Assembly: GCF_000012845.1 (NCBI RefSeq)
Contig: NC_009615.1
Coordinates: 209,501-273,500, forward strand
Origin: Parabacteroides distasonis ATCC 8503
GTDB taxonomy: Bacteria > Bacteroidota > Bacteroidia > Bacteroidales > Tannerellaceae
DNA: 64,000 bases
Direction: 5' to 3'
Shown: positions 27,041-38,362 of the stretch, piece by piece
How positions within the stretch are numbered: position 1 is the first letter of the stretch
Layout: each line of letters starts with the position of its first letter
The notes under the pieces: model-generated
The model's database searches: none
Told to the model about the DNA's origin: nothing
The model's input: the letters and a program-made list of their open reading frames with translations, nothing else
Made by a program: the position numbers and the translations under genes

Positions 27041-28297
27041 ATGAAGAAATATATAATCCTGTCGTTACTCTGCGGATGCTTATCTGCGAATGCCCAGACC
27101 ATGGTTCCGCTTACGTATCGGCAATATATGGAGCGGGTTGCGGAAGGTAACCTTGAGTATGCGTCGGAGAAATTGAATGTGCCGGCCGCTAAGGCCGAGG
27201 TAACGGCGGCAAAGGTGTTTAACGATCCGAACCTTTCCGTGTCTTATTTCAATAATGAGAATAATTCCTTGCAAATGGGAGAAGGTGTTGAAGTAGAACT
27301 GAGCAAAACTTTCTCTTTTGGAAAACGGGGTGCGAATATCTCATTGGCACGTAGCGAGAGTGAGTTGACCGAGGCTTTGTTGGCCGATTATTTCCGGAAT
27401 CTCCGGGCAGACGCTACGATTGCTTATATGGAAGCCTTGAAGCAACATGAGTTGTATAAGGTAAAGGAGAATGCCTATGAGAATATCCGGACATTGGCGG
27501 AGAGCGACAGTATCCGTTTCTCATTGGGGCAAATCCGTGAGGTGGATGCTACGCAGAGCCGGGTAGAGGCCGGGGTCTTACGAAACGAGTTGCTGCAAGC
27601 CGGAGCGGAATTAAAGAATGCTTTCTCGAACTTAAACTTCTTGACGGGGACTTTCAGTACGGATACTTTATTTCACCCAGAGGCTGAGTTACGTACGGAG
27701 CCTCGGGATTTTATTCTTGCTGACTTAATCACGGCGGCAAGCGAGGGGCGTACGGATTTGGTAGCCGCCTTAAAAAACAAGGAAGTGGCCGCTAGAGCCT
27801 TGAAAGTAGCTCGCCGGGAGCGGAATACGGATGTGGATTTGTCTATCGCCGTAAGCCGTAATGCCCGGGTTTATAATGAGGAAGCCCCGGCACCTCCTTT
27901 TACCGGAGTGACGGCAGGTATCGCTGTTCCTTTGAAATTCTCTAATTTCAATAAGGGGACGGTTCGTGCCGCTCGTTATCGGGAGCAACAAGCGGAAGCG
28001 CAATATAAGCAGGCTCTTTTGCAAGTACAGACGGAGGTGATGCAGGCATATCGTAATTATCAATCTTTCGCCGAGCAAGTTAATCATTATGAGGATGGGC
28101 TTTTAAGGCAAGCTCGTGAGGTGATGGATGGCAAGATTTACAGCTATAATAGGGGGGAAGTCTCTTTGTTGGAAGTCTTGGACGCCCAGCGTACTTACGA
28201 TGAGGTACAAGCTCAGTATATTGAGACGCTGTTTAATTACAGCTCAGCCTTGGTCGAATTAGAACGTTCGACGGGTATTTGGGATATTGAGATTTGA
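27041..28297 (+). CDS. TolC-family outer-membrane efflux protein (CusC/CzcC type)
   Basis: From the ATG at 27041 the protein is 418 residues, beginning with a signal peptide MKKYIILSLLCGCLSANAQ. Upstream GTG (27002) and ATG (27023) starts would put extra charged residues before it, so I prefer 27041, which follows AGAAGAT. Two outer-membrane-efflux repeats are seen, with long coiled-coil helices around 130-200 and 320-400, and SLLEVLDAQRTYDEVQAQY in the second. It forms the exit duct for the RND pump. It is the last gene of the four-gene operon. Confidence 0.92.
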   Translation: MKKYIILSLLCGCLSANAQTMVPLTYRQYMERVAEGNLEYASEKLNVPAAKAEVTAAKVFNDPNLSVSYFNNENNSLQMGEGVEVELSKTFSFGKRGANISLARSESELTEALLADYFRNLRADATIAYMEALKQHELYKVKENAYENIRTLAESDSIRFSLGQIREVDATQSRVEAGVLRNELLQAGAELKNAFSNLNFLTGTFSTDTLFHPEAELRTEPRDFILADLITAASEGRTDLVAALKNKEVAARALKVARRERNTDVDLSIAVSRNARVYNEEAPAPPFTGVTAGIAVPLKFSNFNKGTVRAARYREQQAEAQYKQALLQVQTEVMQAYRNYQSFAEQVNHYEDGLLRQAREVMDGKIYSYNRGEVSLLEVLDAQRTYDEVQAQYIETLFNYSSALVELERSTGIWDIEI

Positions 28298-28320
28298 TTT
28301 GCGCTATAATTCAGAAAAGT

Positions 28321-28365
28321 AACAAGGGATAAATTGTAAGACGCTTACATTTCTATCCCTTGTTA
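28321..28365. terminator. Terminator of the efflux operon
   Basis: AACAAGGGATA (28321-28331) pairs with TATCCCTTGTT (28354-28364), followed by ATTTTA. The loop is 22 bases and may itself pair (TGTAAG with CTTACA). Confidence 0.75.
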
Positions 28366-28367
28366 TT

Positions 28368-28476
28368 TTATCTGAATAAATCCATCAGTTTATCCGGTGA
28401 TTGCCTAGTATCGAATATCTGATATTTCAGTAAATGATTCTTCTGCATGTTTAGACCATTGGATTTCTTTTACCAT
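28368..28476 (-). pseudogene. Internally deleted RelE/ParE-type toxin gene
   Basis: The frame starting at 28476 reads MVKEIQWSKHAEESFTEI, the usual opening of a ParE-type toxin, but stops after 23 residues. In the next frame, ending at 28368-28370, the DNA reads KYQIFDTRQSPDKLMDLFR, the usual ParE end with the FDTRQ-P-x-K-L motif. The middle, about 60 residues in a normal toxin of about 95, is missing, so the junction is a deletion with a frame change. The start overlaps the antitoxin stop by 7 bases, the classic toxin-antitoxin overlap. No active toxin is expected. Confidence 0.75.
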
Positions 28477-28733
28477 GAAGCCAACTTTTTTTGTAGTTTT
28501 TTCTTCAGCGCTTTTTGCGTACAATAATCCCCATTGTTGAAATCTACTTCAGATTCAGCTATCTTACAAGTTAATTCAGCCTCGTCTGGTGCCCAAGGAT
28601 AAAGACTCTCCTTTTGCTTGGCAAGGCATAGACGTTTTATATAGGTCTCCACTTTCGATAATCTTTCCTCATCCATGCCTTTTATCAAGTCATAGAGATA
28701 TTCTTTCCGTAAATTTAATTCCATCGTTGTCAT
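28470..28733 (-). CDS. Antitoxin-like protein beside a ruined ParE toxin
   Basis: An 87-residue acidic-to-basic helical protein. The N-terminal half (LRKEYLYDLIKGMDEERLSKVETYIKRL) resembles short Bacteroidetes antitoxin-type proteins that precede RelE/ParE toxins. The C-terminal half is a lysine-rich helix. No DNA-binding motif is certain. The name rests mainly on the adjoining toxin remnant and its overlapping start. ATG at 28733 and the Met three codons later are both possible starts. It may survive as an orphan regulator. Confidence 0.65.
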   Translation of the reverse strand: MTTMELNLRKEYLYDLIKGMDEERLSKVETYIKRLCLAKQKESLYPWAPDEAELTCKIAESEVDFNNGDYCTQKALKKKLQKKLASW

Positions 28734-28765
28734 AACGATTTGTTTTTTAGGTTTCTTAAACTAGA

Positions 28766-28773
28766 CAAAGATA
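28766..28773 (-). promoter_or_regulatory. -7 promoter element of the antitoxin-like gene
   Basis: The minus strand reads TATCTTTG, matching TAnnTTTG, 33 bases upstream of the start. Confidence 0.6.
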
Positions 28774-28795
28774 GCGTATATATTTGGATATTATG

Positions 28796-28803
28796 TATTT
28801 TTG
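28796..28803 (+). promoter_or_regulatory. -7 promoter element of the EFR1 gene
   Basis: TATTTTTG matches TAnnTTTG, 18 bases before the chosen start at 28822. It would overlap a TTG start at 28801, arguing against that start. Confidence 0.6.
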
Positions 28804-28821
28804 CATCTAAAAAATGAGCGC

Positions 28822-29598
28822 ATGATATTCTACTTTACAGGGACAGGAAACTCCCGTTGGGTTGCGGAAGCGTTAGGAACGGCTTTCGATGAGCCGTTGG
28901 TTTCCATTGCCGATGCGTTGAATGAGGGTAAGGATGAGAATGTTTATCCATTGAGGGAGAGGGAGAAAGTGTTTTTTGTGTTTCCTGTCCATTCTTGGGG
29001 GCCGGCTGTATTGGTGTCCCGTTTTATTTCCCGGTTGATCCTGTCTGGATATAAAGGGCAAGAGGTTTATTTCGTCTGTACTTGTGGTGATGATTGTGGA
29101 TATACGGATCGGATCATGCGGAGCACCTTGGCGAGACGGGGAATTACCTTAACCGGAGGATTCTCTATACAAATGCCGAACAATTATATCTTAATGCCCG
29201 GCTTCGACGTGGATAGTAAGGAGGTAGAGACTGAAAAACTGAAAAAAGCACCGGAACGTGTAGACGAGATCGTAGAGGCGATCCGGCAGAAGAAAAATCC
29301 CTCTTTGTATTGTGCGGGAAGTGCCCCTCTTTTGAAGAGCTATATGGTCTATCCGTTATTTACTCACTTTGCGATAGGCAGCAACCGATTTTATGCTACG
29401 GATACCTGTATCTCTTGCGGTATCTGTGCGAAGGTCTGTCCGACCGGTACGATTTCCCTGTCGGGTGACGGAAAACCGGAATGGGCTGATACTTGCGTTC
29501 AGTGCGTTGCCTGTATTCATCGTTGTCCGGTGCGTGCGATAGAATATGGGACGATCTCGTTGAAAAAGGGACGTTATCATCACCCAGAGTTTAAGTAA
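28822..29598 (+). CDS. EFR1 family flavodoxin/ferredoxin protein
   Basis: From ATG 28822 the protein is 258 residues. The N-terminal flavodoxin-like domain has the FMN phosphate loop FTGTGNSRWVA at 4-14. The C-terminal domain has two [4Fe-4S] motifs, CISCGICAKVCP and CVQCVACIHRCP (about 197-230). It is a cytosolic electron-transfer protein of the EFR1 (EFR for flavodoxin-ferredoxin) type whose partner is unknown. The N-terminal extension from TTG 28801 would start within the promoter, so I use the ATG. A TlpA-like gene follows after 20 bases. Confidence 0.88.
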   Translation: MIFYFTGTGNSRWVAEALGTAFDEPLVSIADALNEGKDENVYPLREREKVFFVFPVHSWGPAVLVSRFISRLILSGYKGQEVYFVCTCGDDCGYTDRIMRSTLARRGITLTGGFSIQMPNNYILMPGFDVDSKEVETEKLKKAPERVDEIVEAIRQKKNPSLYCAGSAPLLKSYMVYPLFTHFAIGSNRFYATDTCISCGICAKVCPTGTISLSGDGKPEWADTCVQCVACIHRCPVRAIEYGTISLKKGRYHHPEFK

Positions 29599-29618
29599 TC
29601 AATAAATAGAATAGAGAA

Positions 29619-30602
29619 ATGAAGCAATTTTGTATGATGGCGCTTGCCGGCCTTTTGGTGGTTGGTTGCCAAGAAGTTCCAAAAGGATATGTTATCAATG
29701 GCGAGGTAGAGAATATGCCCGACGGCAAGATTTACTTGAAGTCATTCCGTAATAAAATGTTCTTTGACGTGGATACGGCAGAGGTAAAAGACGGGAAATT
29801 CACCTTTAAGGGTGAGGTAGATCAGCCTTTACTTTTTGGTTTGGCAACCGAGAATATGAACTATCCGGTTCAGCTCTTCTTGGAGAATACGGATATGAAT
29901 GTCAAGATCGGGAATGACGGGGAGACCATCACCGTACGGAACTCGCCGGTGAATGATGTCTTTCAAGAAAATGCGGAGAAGGTATTTGAGGAAGGGTATG
30001 ATATTGACAGTTTGATTTCGAAATATCCGGATTCTCCGGCGGCGGCGTTCTATCTATATCGTTATTTTACCTACCAATTATCTTTGGATGATTTGAAGGC
30101 GACTCGTGCGAAGATTTCCCCGGCATTGGCGAATAGTCCTTATGTGAAGGACTTGGACGGTATTATCAAGCAATTAGAACACGTACAGATCGGACAAGTC
30201 GCTCCGGAGTTTTCCTTGCCGGATACTGCAGGAGTTTCTGTGTCATTGTCGGACTTTAGGGGAAAATATGTGTTATTGGATTTTTGGGCCTCTTGGTGTC
30301 CCCCGTGTCGCAAGGAAAACCCTAACGTGGTAAATGCCTTCCAGCAATATAAGGATAAGAACTTTACGATCGTAGGTATATCCTTGGACAAGGATAAGGC
30401 TAAATGGCAGAAAGCGATTGCAGACGATCATCTGACTTGGGCTCACGTTTCCGACTTGAAATATTGGGATTCTGAGATCCCTGCTCTTTATGGGGTACGA
30501 GGTATTCCGGCAAATGTGTTATTGGATCCGAATGGGGTGATCATCGCCAAGAATATCACTGGAGAAGACTTACAGAATACCTTGAAGGAAGTGATTAAAT
30601 AA
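29619..30602 (+). CDS. TlpA-like thioredoxin-fold lipoprotein with DUF4369 domain
   Basis: A 327-residue exported protein. The lipobox VVGC has its Cys at 17. A beta-rich DUF4369 domain (about 22-120, with GEVENMPDGKIYLKSF) comes first. The AhpC/TSA-Redoxin domain follows, with the redox-active WCPPC site (Cys227 and Cys230) and the cis-Pro region RGIPANVLL. It is a periplasm-facing disulfide reductase or oxidoreductase, common in several copies in Bacteroidetes. It is probably co-transcribed with the EFR1 gene. Confidence 0.9.
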   Translation: MKQFCMMALAGLLVVGCQEVPKGYVINGEVENMPDGKIYLKSFRNKMFFDVDTAEVKDGKFTFKGEVDQPLLFGLATENMNYPVQLFLENTDMNVKIGNDGETITVRNSPVNDVFQENAEKVFEEGYDIDSLISKYPDSPAAAFYLYRYFTYQLSLDDLKATRAKISPALANSPYVKDLDGIIKQLEHVQIGQVAPEFSLPDTAGVSVSLSDFRGKYVLLDFWASWCPPCRKENPNVVNAFQQYKDKNFTIVGISLDKDKAKWQKAIADDHLTWAHVSDLKYWDSEIPALYGVRGIPANVLLDPNGVIIAKNITGEDLQNTLKEVIK

Positions 30603-30610
30603 GGATACGT

Positions 30611-30653
30611 TACTGCAACCCGCCTTGCAGTAGTGCTGCAAAGCCGTTGCAGT
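30611..30653. repeat. Cluster of short inverted repeats with TGCAA cores
   Basis: TACTGCAA (30611-30618) pairs with TTGCAGTA (30625-30632), and CTGCAA (30636-30641) pairs with TTGCAG (30647-30652). The outer arms can also pair with each other, giving alternative folds. It lies just after the TlpA-like stop, before the terminator. Confidence 0.6.
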
Positions 30654-30660
30654 AGTATAA

Positions 30661-30703
30661 ACAAAGGGAGTGTATTGGATTAAGCCTAATACACTCCCTT
30701 TGT
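30661..30703. terminator. Bidirectional terminator between TlpA-like and GH2 genes
   Basis: A perfect 16-bp inverted repeat (30661-30676 and 30688-30703) with an 11-base loop between convergent genes. Confidence 0.8.
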
Positions 30704-30726
30704 TATGGATAAGTTATGGCTTTTCT

Positions 30727-34077
<3,351 letters not shown>

Positions 34078-34098
34078 TTATTTAGATTAGCACTGGGG

Positions 34099-34171
34099 AA
34101 TTGAAAATTGAGAATTGAGAATTAGAAGTGACTCTACGTAATTTTCAATTCTCAATTCTCAATTTTCAATT
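34099..34171. repeat. Perfect 25-bp inverted repeat overlapping the DUF3332 stop
   Basis: 34099-34123 is the exact reverse complement of 34147-34171, with a 23-base spacer. The arm is AT-rich and built from repeats of AATTGAGAATTGA type. The right arm includes the first bases of the DUF3332 stop codon. It is a stable hairpin that may end the DUF3332 transcript before the GH2 gene. Confidence 0.75.
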
Positions 34172-34724
34172 ATTTAGCTGCATAGTAAGAATATCCGTCA
34201 GCTACCTGTTGGAAAGCTAAAACACCTGCTTGGTTTAGCTCGACATTCATTTCCTTGCCATCGGGTAAATACATGACAACTTCGTCATCACCATTGAATT
34301 TTAATAATTTTGTGCTTTCTCCGTTAGCTTCTACATTCCAGCTTTGGTCAGCCTCGTTGAAAACTAAGTCAACCGCTTTCTCATCGCCTTCCTTTTGGAT
34401 ATGGTATCCATCAACTTTTGTTTCTACGGTATAAACGCCGTCTTTACCATCGATTGTTTTAACGTTACCTACATCCGCTACAGGATTACTTCCGCTCCAA
34501 AATTCGATAGAGTTGATCACAAGGACATCAGCCAAAGCGGAAATCTCGTAAACCGGGACAATCCAGAAAGCAATGAACACTAGCTCATTAACAAACTTAC
34601 TGTCGATGCTTCTATTCCACGTTAAAAGTTTGTTTGTTAAACCAAAAGATCCTATACAGGACGAAAATAGGATACTACTTGCCACCGTAGTCGCTAGTAA
34701 TAAAGTTAAGCTTTTCTTTTTCAT
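34170..34724 (-). CDS. DUF3332 family lipoprotein
   Basis: A 184-residue exported protein. The signal peptide ends in a lipobox, FSSC, with Cys at 22. The DUF3332 pattern CIGSFGLTNKLLTWNRSI is directly after it, then a hydrophobic stretch VNELVFIAFWIVPVYEISALADVLVINSIEFWSG (about 45-78) and a beta-rich C-terminal domain. The family is of unknown function and common in Bacteroidetes. It is upstream on the same strand of GH2 but separated by a strong hairpin. An inverted-repeat switch upstream could aim a promoter at it. Confidence 0.85.
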   Translation of the reverse strand: MKKKSLTLLLATTVASSILFSSCIGSFGLTNKLLTWNRSIDSKFVNELVFIAFWIVPVYEISALADVLVINSIEFWSGSNPVADVGNVKTIDGKDGVYTVETKVDGYHIQKEGDEKAVDLVFNEADQSWNVEANGESTKLLKFNGDDEVVMYLPDGKEMNVELNQAGVLAFQQVADGYSYYAAK

Positions 34725-34843
34725 AATTTAATAATTAGTTATTACAAGGGACGAAGATAACAACTTTTTCATGATAAATAGTGGTTATAAAGGAATAAAT
34801 GGAATAAGTGCCTTAATATTAGTCAGGCTTCTATAAGTACGTA

Positions 34844-35090
34844 GTTCTGGCGGAACTCCGTTTATTACTCATATACACTAACTTCATGTTTGAATTTCAA
34901 ACCATATACCTCTTTGATGTCCATAGCTCCATACTAAAAAAGATTATGGTTGAAAAGATTGTTTGTTAAATATTTTAATAATTAGGTGGTGTCGTTTTAG
35001 ATTCGTATGCGAAAAATTAGTCTTTTTTGTTTTATAATTAAAAATAGTGCTATATTTGCTGCGTCTAATGATTATAAGTTCCGCCAGAAC
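34844..35090. repeat. Putative invertible promoter segment (14-bp inverted repeats)
   Basis: GTTCTGGCGGAACT at 34844-34857 is the exact reverse complement of AGTTCCGCCAGAAC at 35077-35090. The 219 bases between contain a full promoter at 35026-35058 pointing right toward susC. Each arm is itself a near palindrome, AGTTC-N5-GAAC, as expected for a recombinase site. Invertible promoters ahead of susC/susD pairs are known in Bacteroides. Inversion itself has not been shown here, and no recombinase gene is in the window. Confidence 0.7.
35026..35058 (+). promoter_or_regulatory. Promoter of susC/susD, inside the inverted repeats
   Basis: TTTG at 35026-35029, a 21-base spacer and TATATTTG at 35051-35058 match the Bacteroidetes -33/-7 pattern. 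It lies 18 bases inside the right inverted repeat and would read through that repeat into a leader of about 175 bases before susC. In this orientation the switch is ON for susC. Confidence 0.75.
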
Positions 35091-35242
35091 GATGAAGAAG
35101 CGCTTTCATGGTAGTTAACCGAGGATTTATAATTATACATTAATGATTTAGAAGAGTGAATATTATAAGAAACGAGATCTAAAATAGTATGCCTTAAGTC
35201 TTATAATAGTAACAGCTATTTAATAAACAAAAAACGATTCTT

Positions 35243-38200
35243 ATGTTGAAAATTGTAAGACCTGTCAGTTTTGTTCTATTGTCTGCAGCGTTTTGTTCCG
35301 GGGGTGTGGTTCATGCTTCTGATCGTGCGGCGATAACTCCGAGGGTAGGTATTTCCCAGCAAGAAGGTAGTTTGAAGGGAACGGTTAGTGACAGTTTTGG
35401 CCCTGTGGCTGGAGCGTCAATAGTTGTAAAAGGTACTACGAATGGTACTGTAACCGACATGAATGGTAATTTCGTGTTGGATGTGAAGAAAGGGGATGTG
35501 ATCCAAGTATCCTTTATCGGTTATCTAACTCAAGAATTCAAATATAATGGAGAGCCTTCCATCAATGTATCCTTGCAGGAAGATACCCAGAAATTAGATG
35601 AGGTGATCGTTGTCGGTTATGGTACGCAACAGAAGGCGAACTTGTCGGGAGCGGTAGCCCAATTGGATAGCAAGGAGTTGACAAGCCGTCCTATCTCCAA
35701 CGTGTCTTCCGGTCTTCAAGGTATGATGCCGGGTGTAACCGTTACCTCGGGGCAAGGCCGTCCGGGACAGGATGGTAGTACGATCCGTATCCGTGGTGTC
35801 GGTACTTTGAACTCTGCCAGCCCATATATCTTGATCGATGGTATCGAAAGTGGCTCCATGAATGATATCGATCCGAATGATATTGAGAGTATTTCTGTAT
35901 TGAAAGACGCTTCTTCCGCCGCTATTTACGGTTCGAAGGCTTCTAATGGTGTTATCTTGATCACGACAAAACGTGGTAAGACGGGTGCTCCTCGTATTTC
36001 TTATAACGGATATGTGGGTGCCTCGAAAGCTACTTCCATGATTGATCGTGTCAGCTCAGCCGATTACGCACGTTTGTGGAATCGTTTCGAGCCGGGACAT
36101 TATAGTGACGAGGACATCCGGATGTTTGAGGATGGCTCTGATCCTTACGGACATCCTAATACGGACTGGAATGATGAGGCTTATCGGACAGGTTTGTTGC
36201 ATAAGCACAATGTTAGTATTACAGGAGGTGCGGAGAACGTGAAGTATATGGCTTCGGCCGGATATTTAGGGCAGACGGGTATCCTTCCTAACTCAGATCG
36301 TAAACAGTTTAACGGACGTACGAATCTGGATATGCAGTTGACGAAGAAACTGGCTGTTCGGATGAACATGTCTTTTATCAAGAATGACTTCTCGGATCCG
36401 AATGCTAGCTATTATGGTGGTTCTTCCGACCAGATTATCCGTCAATTGAATATTATTAGCCCGATGATCCCTGTCAAGGATAAGGATGGCAAATACGGAC
36501 AAACTAACGATGGTAACCCTATCGCATGGTTGGATTCCGGGCAGACGGTGGATAATTGTAACCAGAATTTTACGGGGGCACTTTCTGTTGATTATGATAT
36601 TATTGATGGGCTGAAGGCTACTGTGACGGGTGCCTATGTGAACGAGGACCAACGTCATACGGAGCGAGTTCTGAGCATACCGGATGATCCGGCATCTGCG
36701 TCTCGTACCACTTCCTTGGTTGAACGTTTCGTGAATTGGAAACGTTATAATTTCGATGCTTTGCTGAATTACAGCAAGAACTTTGGTCAGCATGGCTTGA
36801 AAGTGATGGTAGGTTATCATGCGGAGAAGTATGAGGTTAGCAAGAATCAGATGCAGAGGAATAATTTCCCGAGTAATAGCCTGAATGATATGGATGCCGG
36901 TGGGGCTTCTACACAAACAAATGATGGTTTGAGCCGAGAGCTTGCCATGCTTTCCTATTTTGGGCGTATTAATTATGATTTTGCGGGAAAATATTTATTA
37001 GAGGCAAACTTCCGTGCGGATGCTTCCTCTCGTTTTGCTCCGGGACATCGTTGGGGATATTTCCCTTCTTTCTCCGGTGCTTGGCGTATCAGCGAGGAGG
37101 AGTTTATGGAAAGTACGCATGATTGGTTGAGCAGTTTGAAGATTCGTGCTTCTTGGGGTATGTTAGGTAATCAAGACGCCTTAAATAAATCGAATCCTTG
37201 GGAGAACCAATATTATCCTTGGATGCAGACTTATAATTTGGATGGTAATTATCCTATGGGAGGCAACTTGACGACGGGATATTATCAGAAAGCCTATCGT
37301 ATCGAGGATTTGTCATGGGAGAAATCTACGACTTGGGGTATTGGCTTGGATGCGGTTATTAATCATGTGACTTTCACGTTTGATTACTATGATCGCAAGA
37401 CTACGGATATCATCATGGAGGTACCGGTCCCGACTGAGTTTGGCTTGGATCCTTATTTCGACAACGTGGGTTCTATGCGTAACCGAGGTGTCGAGGTACA
37501 GCTAGGTTATAACAATAAGTGGAATGACTGGTCATTGAATGTGATGGGAAATATGGCCTATAATAAGAACAAGATCGAGGATTTAGGAGGTGTAGACCGT
37601 ATGACAAATCCTGATGACGGTGATTTGTGGCGTTTTGTTGGAAAGCCAATCGATTCTTACTATGTATATAAGGCTGATGGCTTTTTCCAATCTGACGCGG
37701 AGGCACAGCAATGGATGGATACCTATAAAGGAAAAGACGGCTACCCGTTCGGACAGGATTTCCAAGCTGGTGATTTACGTTATGTAGATACGAATGGAGA
37801 TGGAAAGCTGGATGCGGATGACCGTGTATTGTCTAAGACTATCAATCCAGTTGTTACATTTGGTTTGAACTTGAATGTAGGCTATAAAGCATTTGACTTG
37901 ACTTTAAACTTCACCGGTGCGGCTAATGTAGGCCGTGCGTTTACGAAAGAAGCGTTTGGTGAGTTCTCGGGTAGTGCCGGACATCCTTCTACTGCATGGC
38001 TGGATAGCTGGACACCGGAAAATACCAATGCAAGTATGCCGCGTGTAGCGGAGTCTAGAAAATCTCCGAGTGAGGCTTCTAACGTGATGTCTGATTTTTG
38101 GGTAATTAATACCAGTTACCTGCGTCTGAAGACATTGCAATTGGGATATACGCTTCCAAAGAGTGTGCTGAACGCTATCGGTTTGTCGAATGTACGTGTT

Positions 38201-38332
38201 TATTATTCTGCGGAGAATTTGTTTACGATAGATTCTATGCCATTGAACGTAGACCCGGAGACGGTTAGTTCCCGTTTGTCTAGCTACCCATTAGTGATGA
38301 CAAATTCTTTTGGCGTAAATGTGACATTCTAA
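35243..38332 (+). CDS. SusC/RagA family TonB-linked outer-membrane transporter
   Basis: A 1029-residue protein with a signal peptide (about 1-25). A carboxypeptidase-regulatory-like domain (about 43-112) is followed by the DEVIVVGYGT segment at 119-128, the plug domain with IRIRGVGTLN and DGIESGSMNDIDPNDIESISVLKDASSAAIYGSKASNGVI, then a beta barrel ending in an aromatic C-terminus (VNVTF). There is no STN domain, so it is not of the sigma/anti-sigma signalling type. It imports glycan fragments with the SusD partner encoded 30 bases later. The substrate is unknown. Confidence 0.95.
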   Translation: MLKIVRPVSFVLLSAAFCSGGVVHASDRAAITPRVGISQQEGSLKGTVSDSFGPVAGASIVVKGTTNGTVTDMNGNFVLDVKKGDVIQVSFIGYLTQEFKYNGEPSINVSLQEDTQKLDEVIVVGYGTQQKANLSGAVAQLDSKELTSRPISNVSSGLQGMMPGVTVTSGQGRPGQDGSTIRIRGVGTLNSASPYILIDGIESGSMNDIDPNDIESISVLKDASSAAIYGSKASNGVILITTKRGKTGAPRISYNGYVGASKATSMIDRVSSADYARLWNRFEPGHYSDEDIRMFEDGSDPYGHPNTDWNDEAYRTGLLHKHNVSITGGAENVKYMASAGYLGQTGILPNSDRKQFNGRTNLDMQLTKKLAVRMNMSFIKNDFSDPNASYYGGSSDQIIRQLNIISPMIPVKDKDGKYGQTNDGNPIAWLDSGQTVDNCNQNFTGALSVDYDIIDGLKATVTGAYVNEDQRHTERVLSIPDDPASASRTTSLVERFVNWKRYNFDALLNYSKNFGQHGLKVMVGYHAEKYEVSKNQMQRNNFPSNSLNDMDAGGASTQTNDGLSRELAMLSYFGRINYDFAGKYLLEANFRADASSRFAPGHRWGYFPSFSGAWRISEEEFMESTHDWLSSLKIRASWGMLGNQDALNKSNPWENQYYPWMQTYNLDGNYPMGGNLTTGYYQKAYRIEDLSWEKSTTWGIGLDAVINHVTFTFDYYDRKTTDIIMEVPVPTEFGLDPYFDNVGSMRNRGVEVQLGYNNKWNDWSLNVMGNMAYNKNKIEDLGGVDRMTNPDDGDLWRFVGKPIDSYYVYKADGFFQSDAEAQQWMDTYKGKDGYPFGQDFQAGDLRYVDTNGDGKLDADDRVLSKTINPVVTFGLNLNVGYKAFDLTLNFTGAANVGRAFTKEAFGEFSGSAGHPSTAWLDSWTPENTNASMPRVAESRKSPSEASNVMSDFWVINTSYLRLKTLQLGYTLPKSVLNAIGLSNVRVYYSAENLFTIDSMPLNVDPETVSSRLSSYPLVMTNSFGVNVTF

Positions 38333-38362
38333 TTAGTTAAGACCATTTAAATAGAAGATTTT

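Noticed and set aside
36293..36916. A 207-codon open frame on the minus strand inside susC.
   Set aside because: It is fully antisense to a strong SusC gene, has no family likeness and arises from codon bias.
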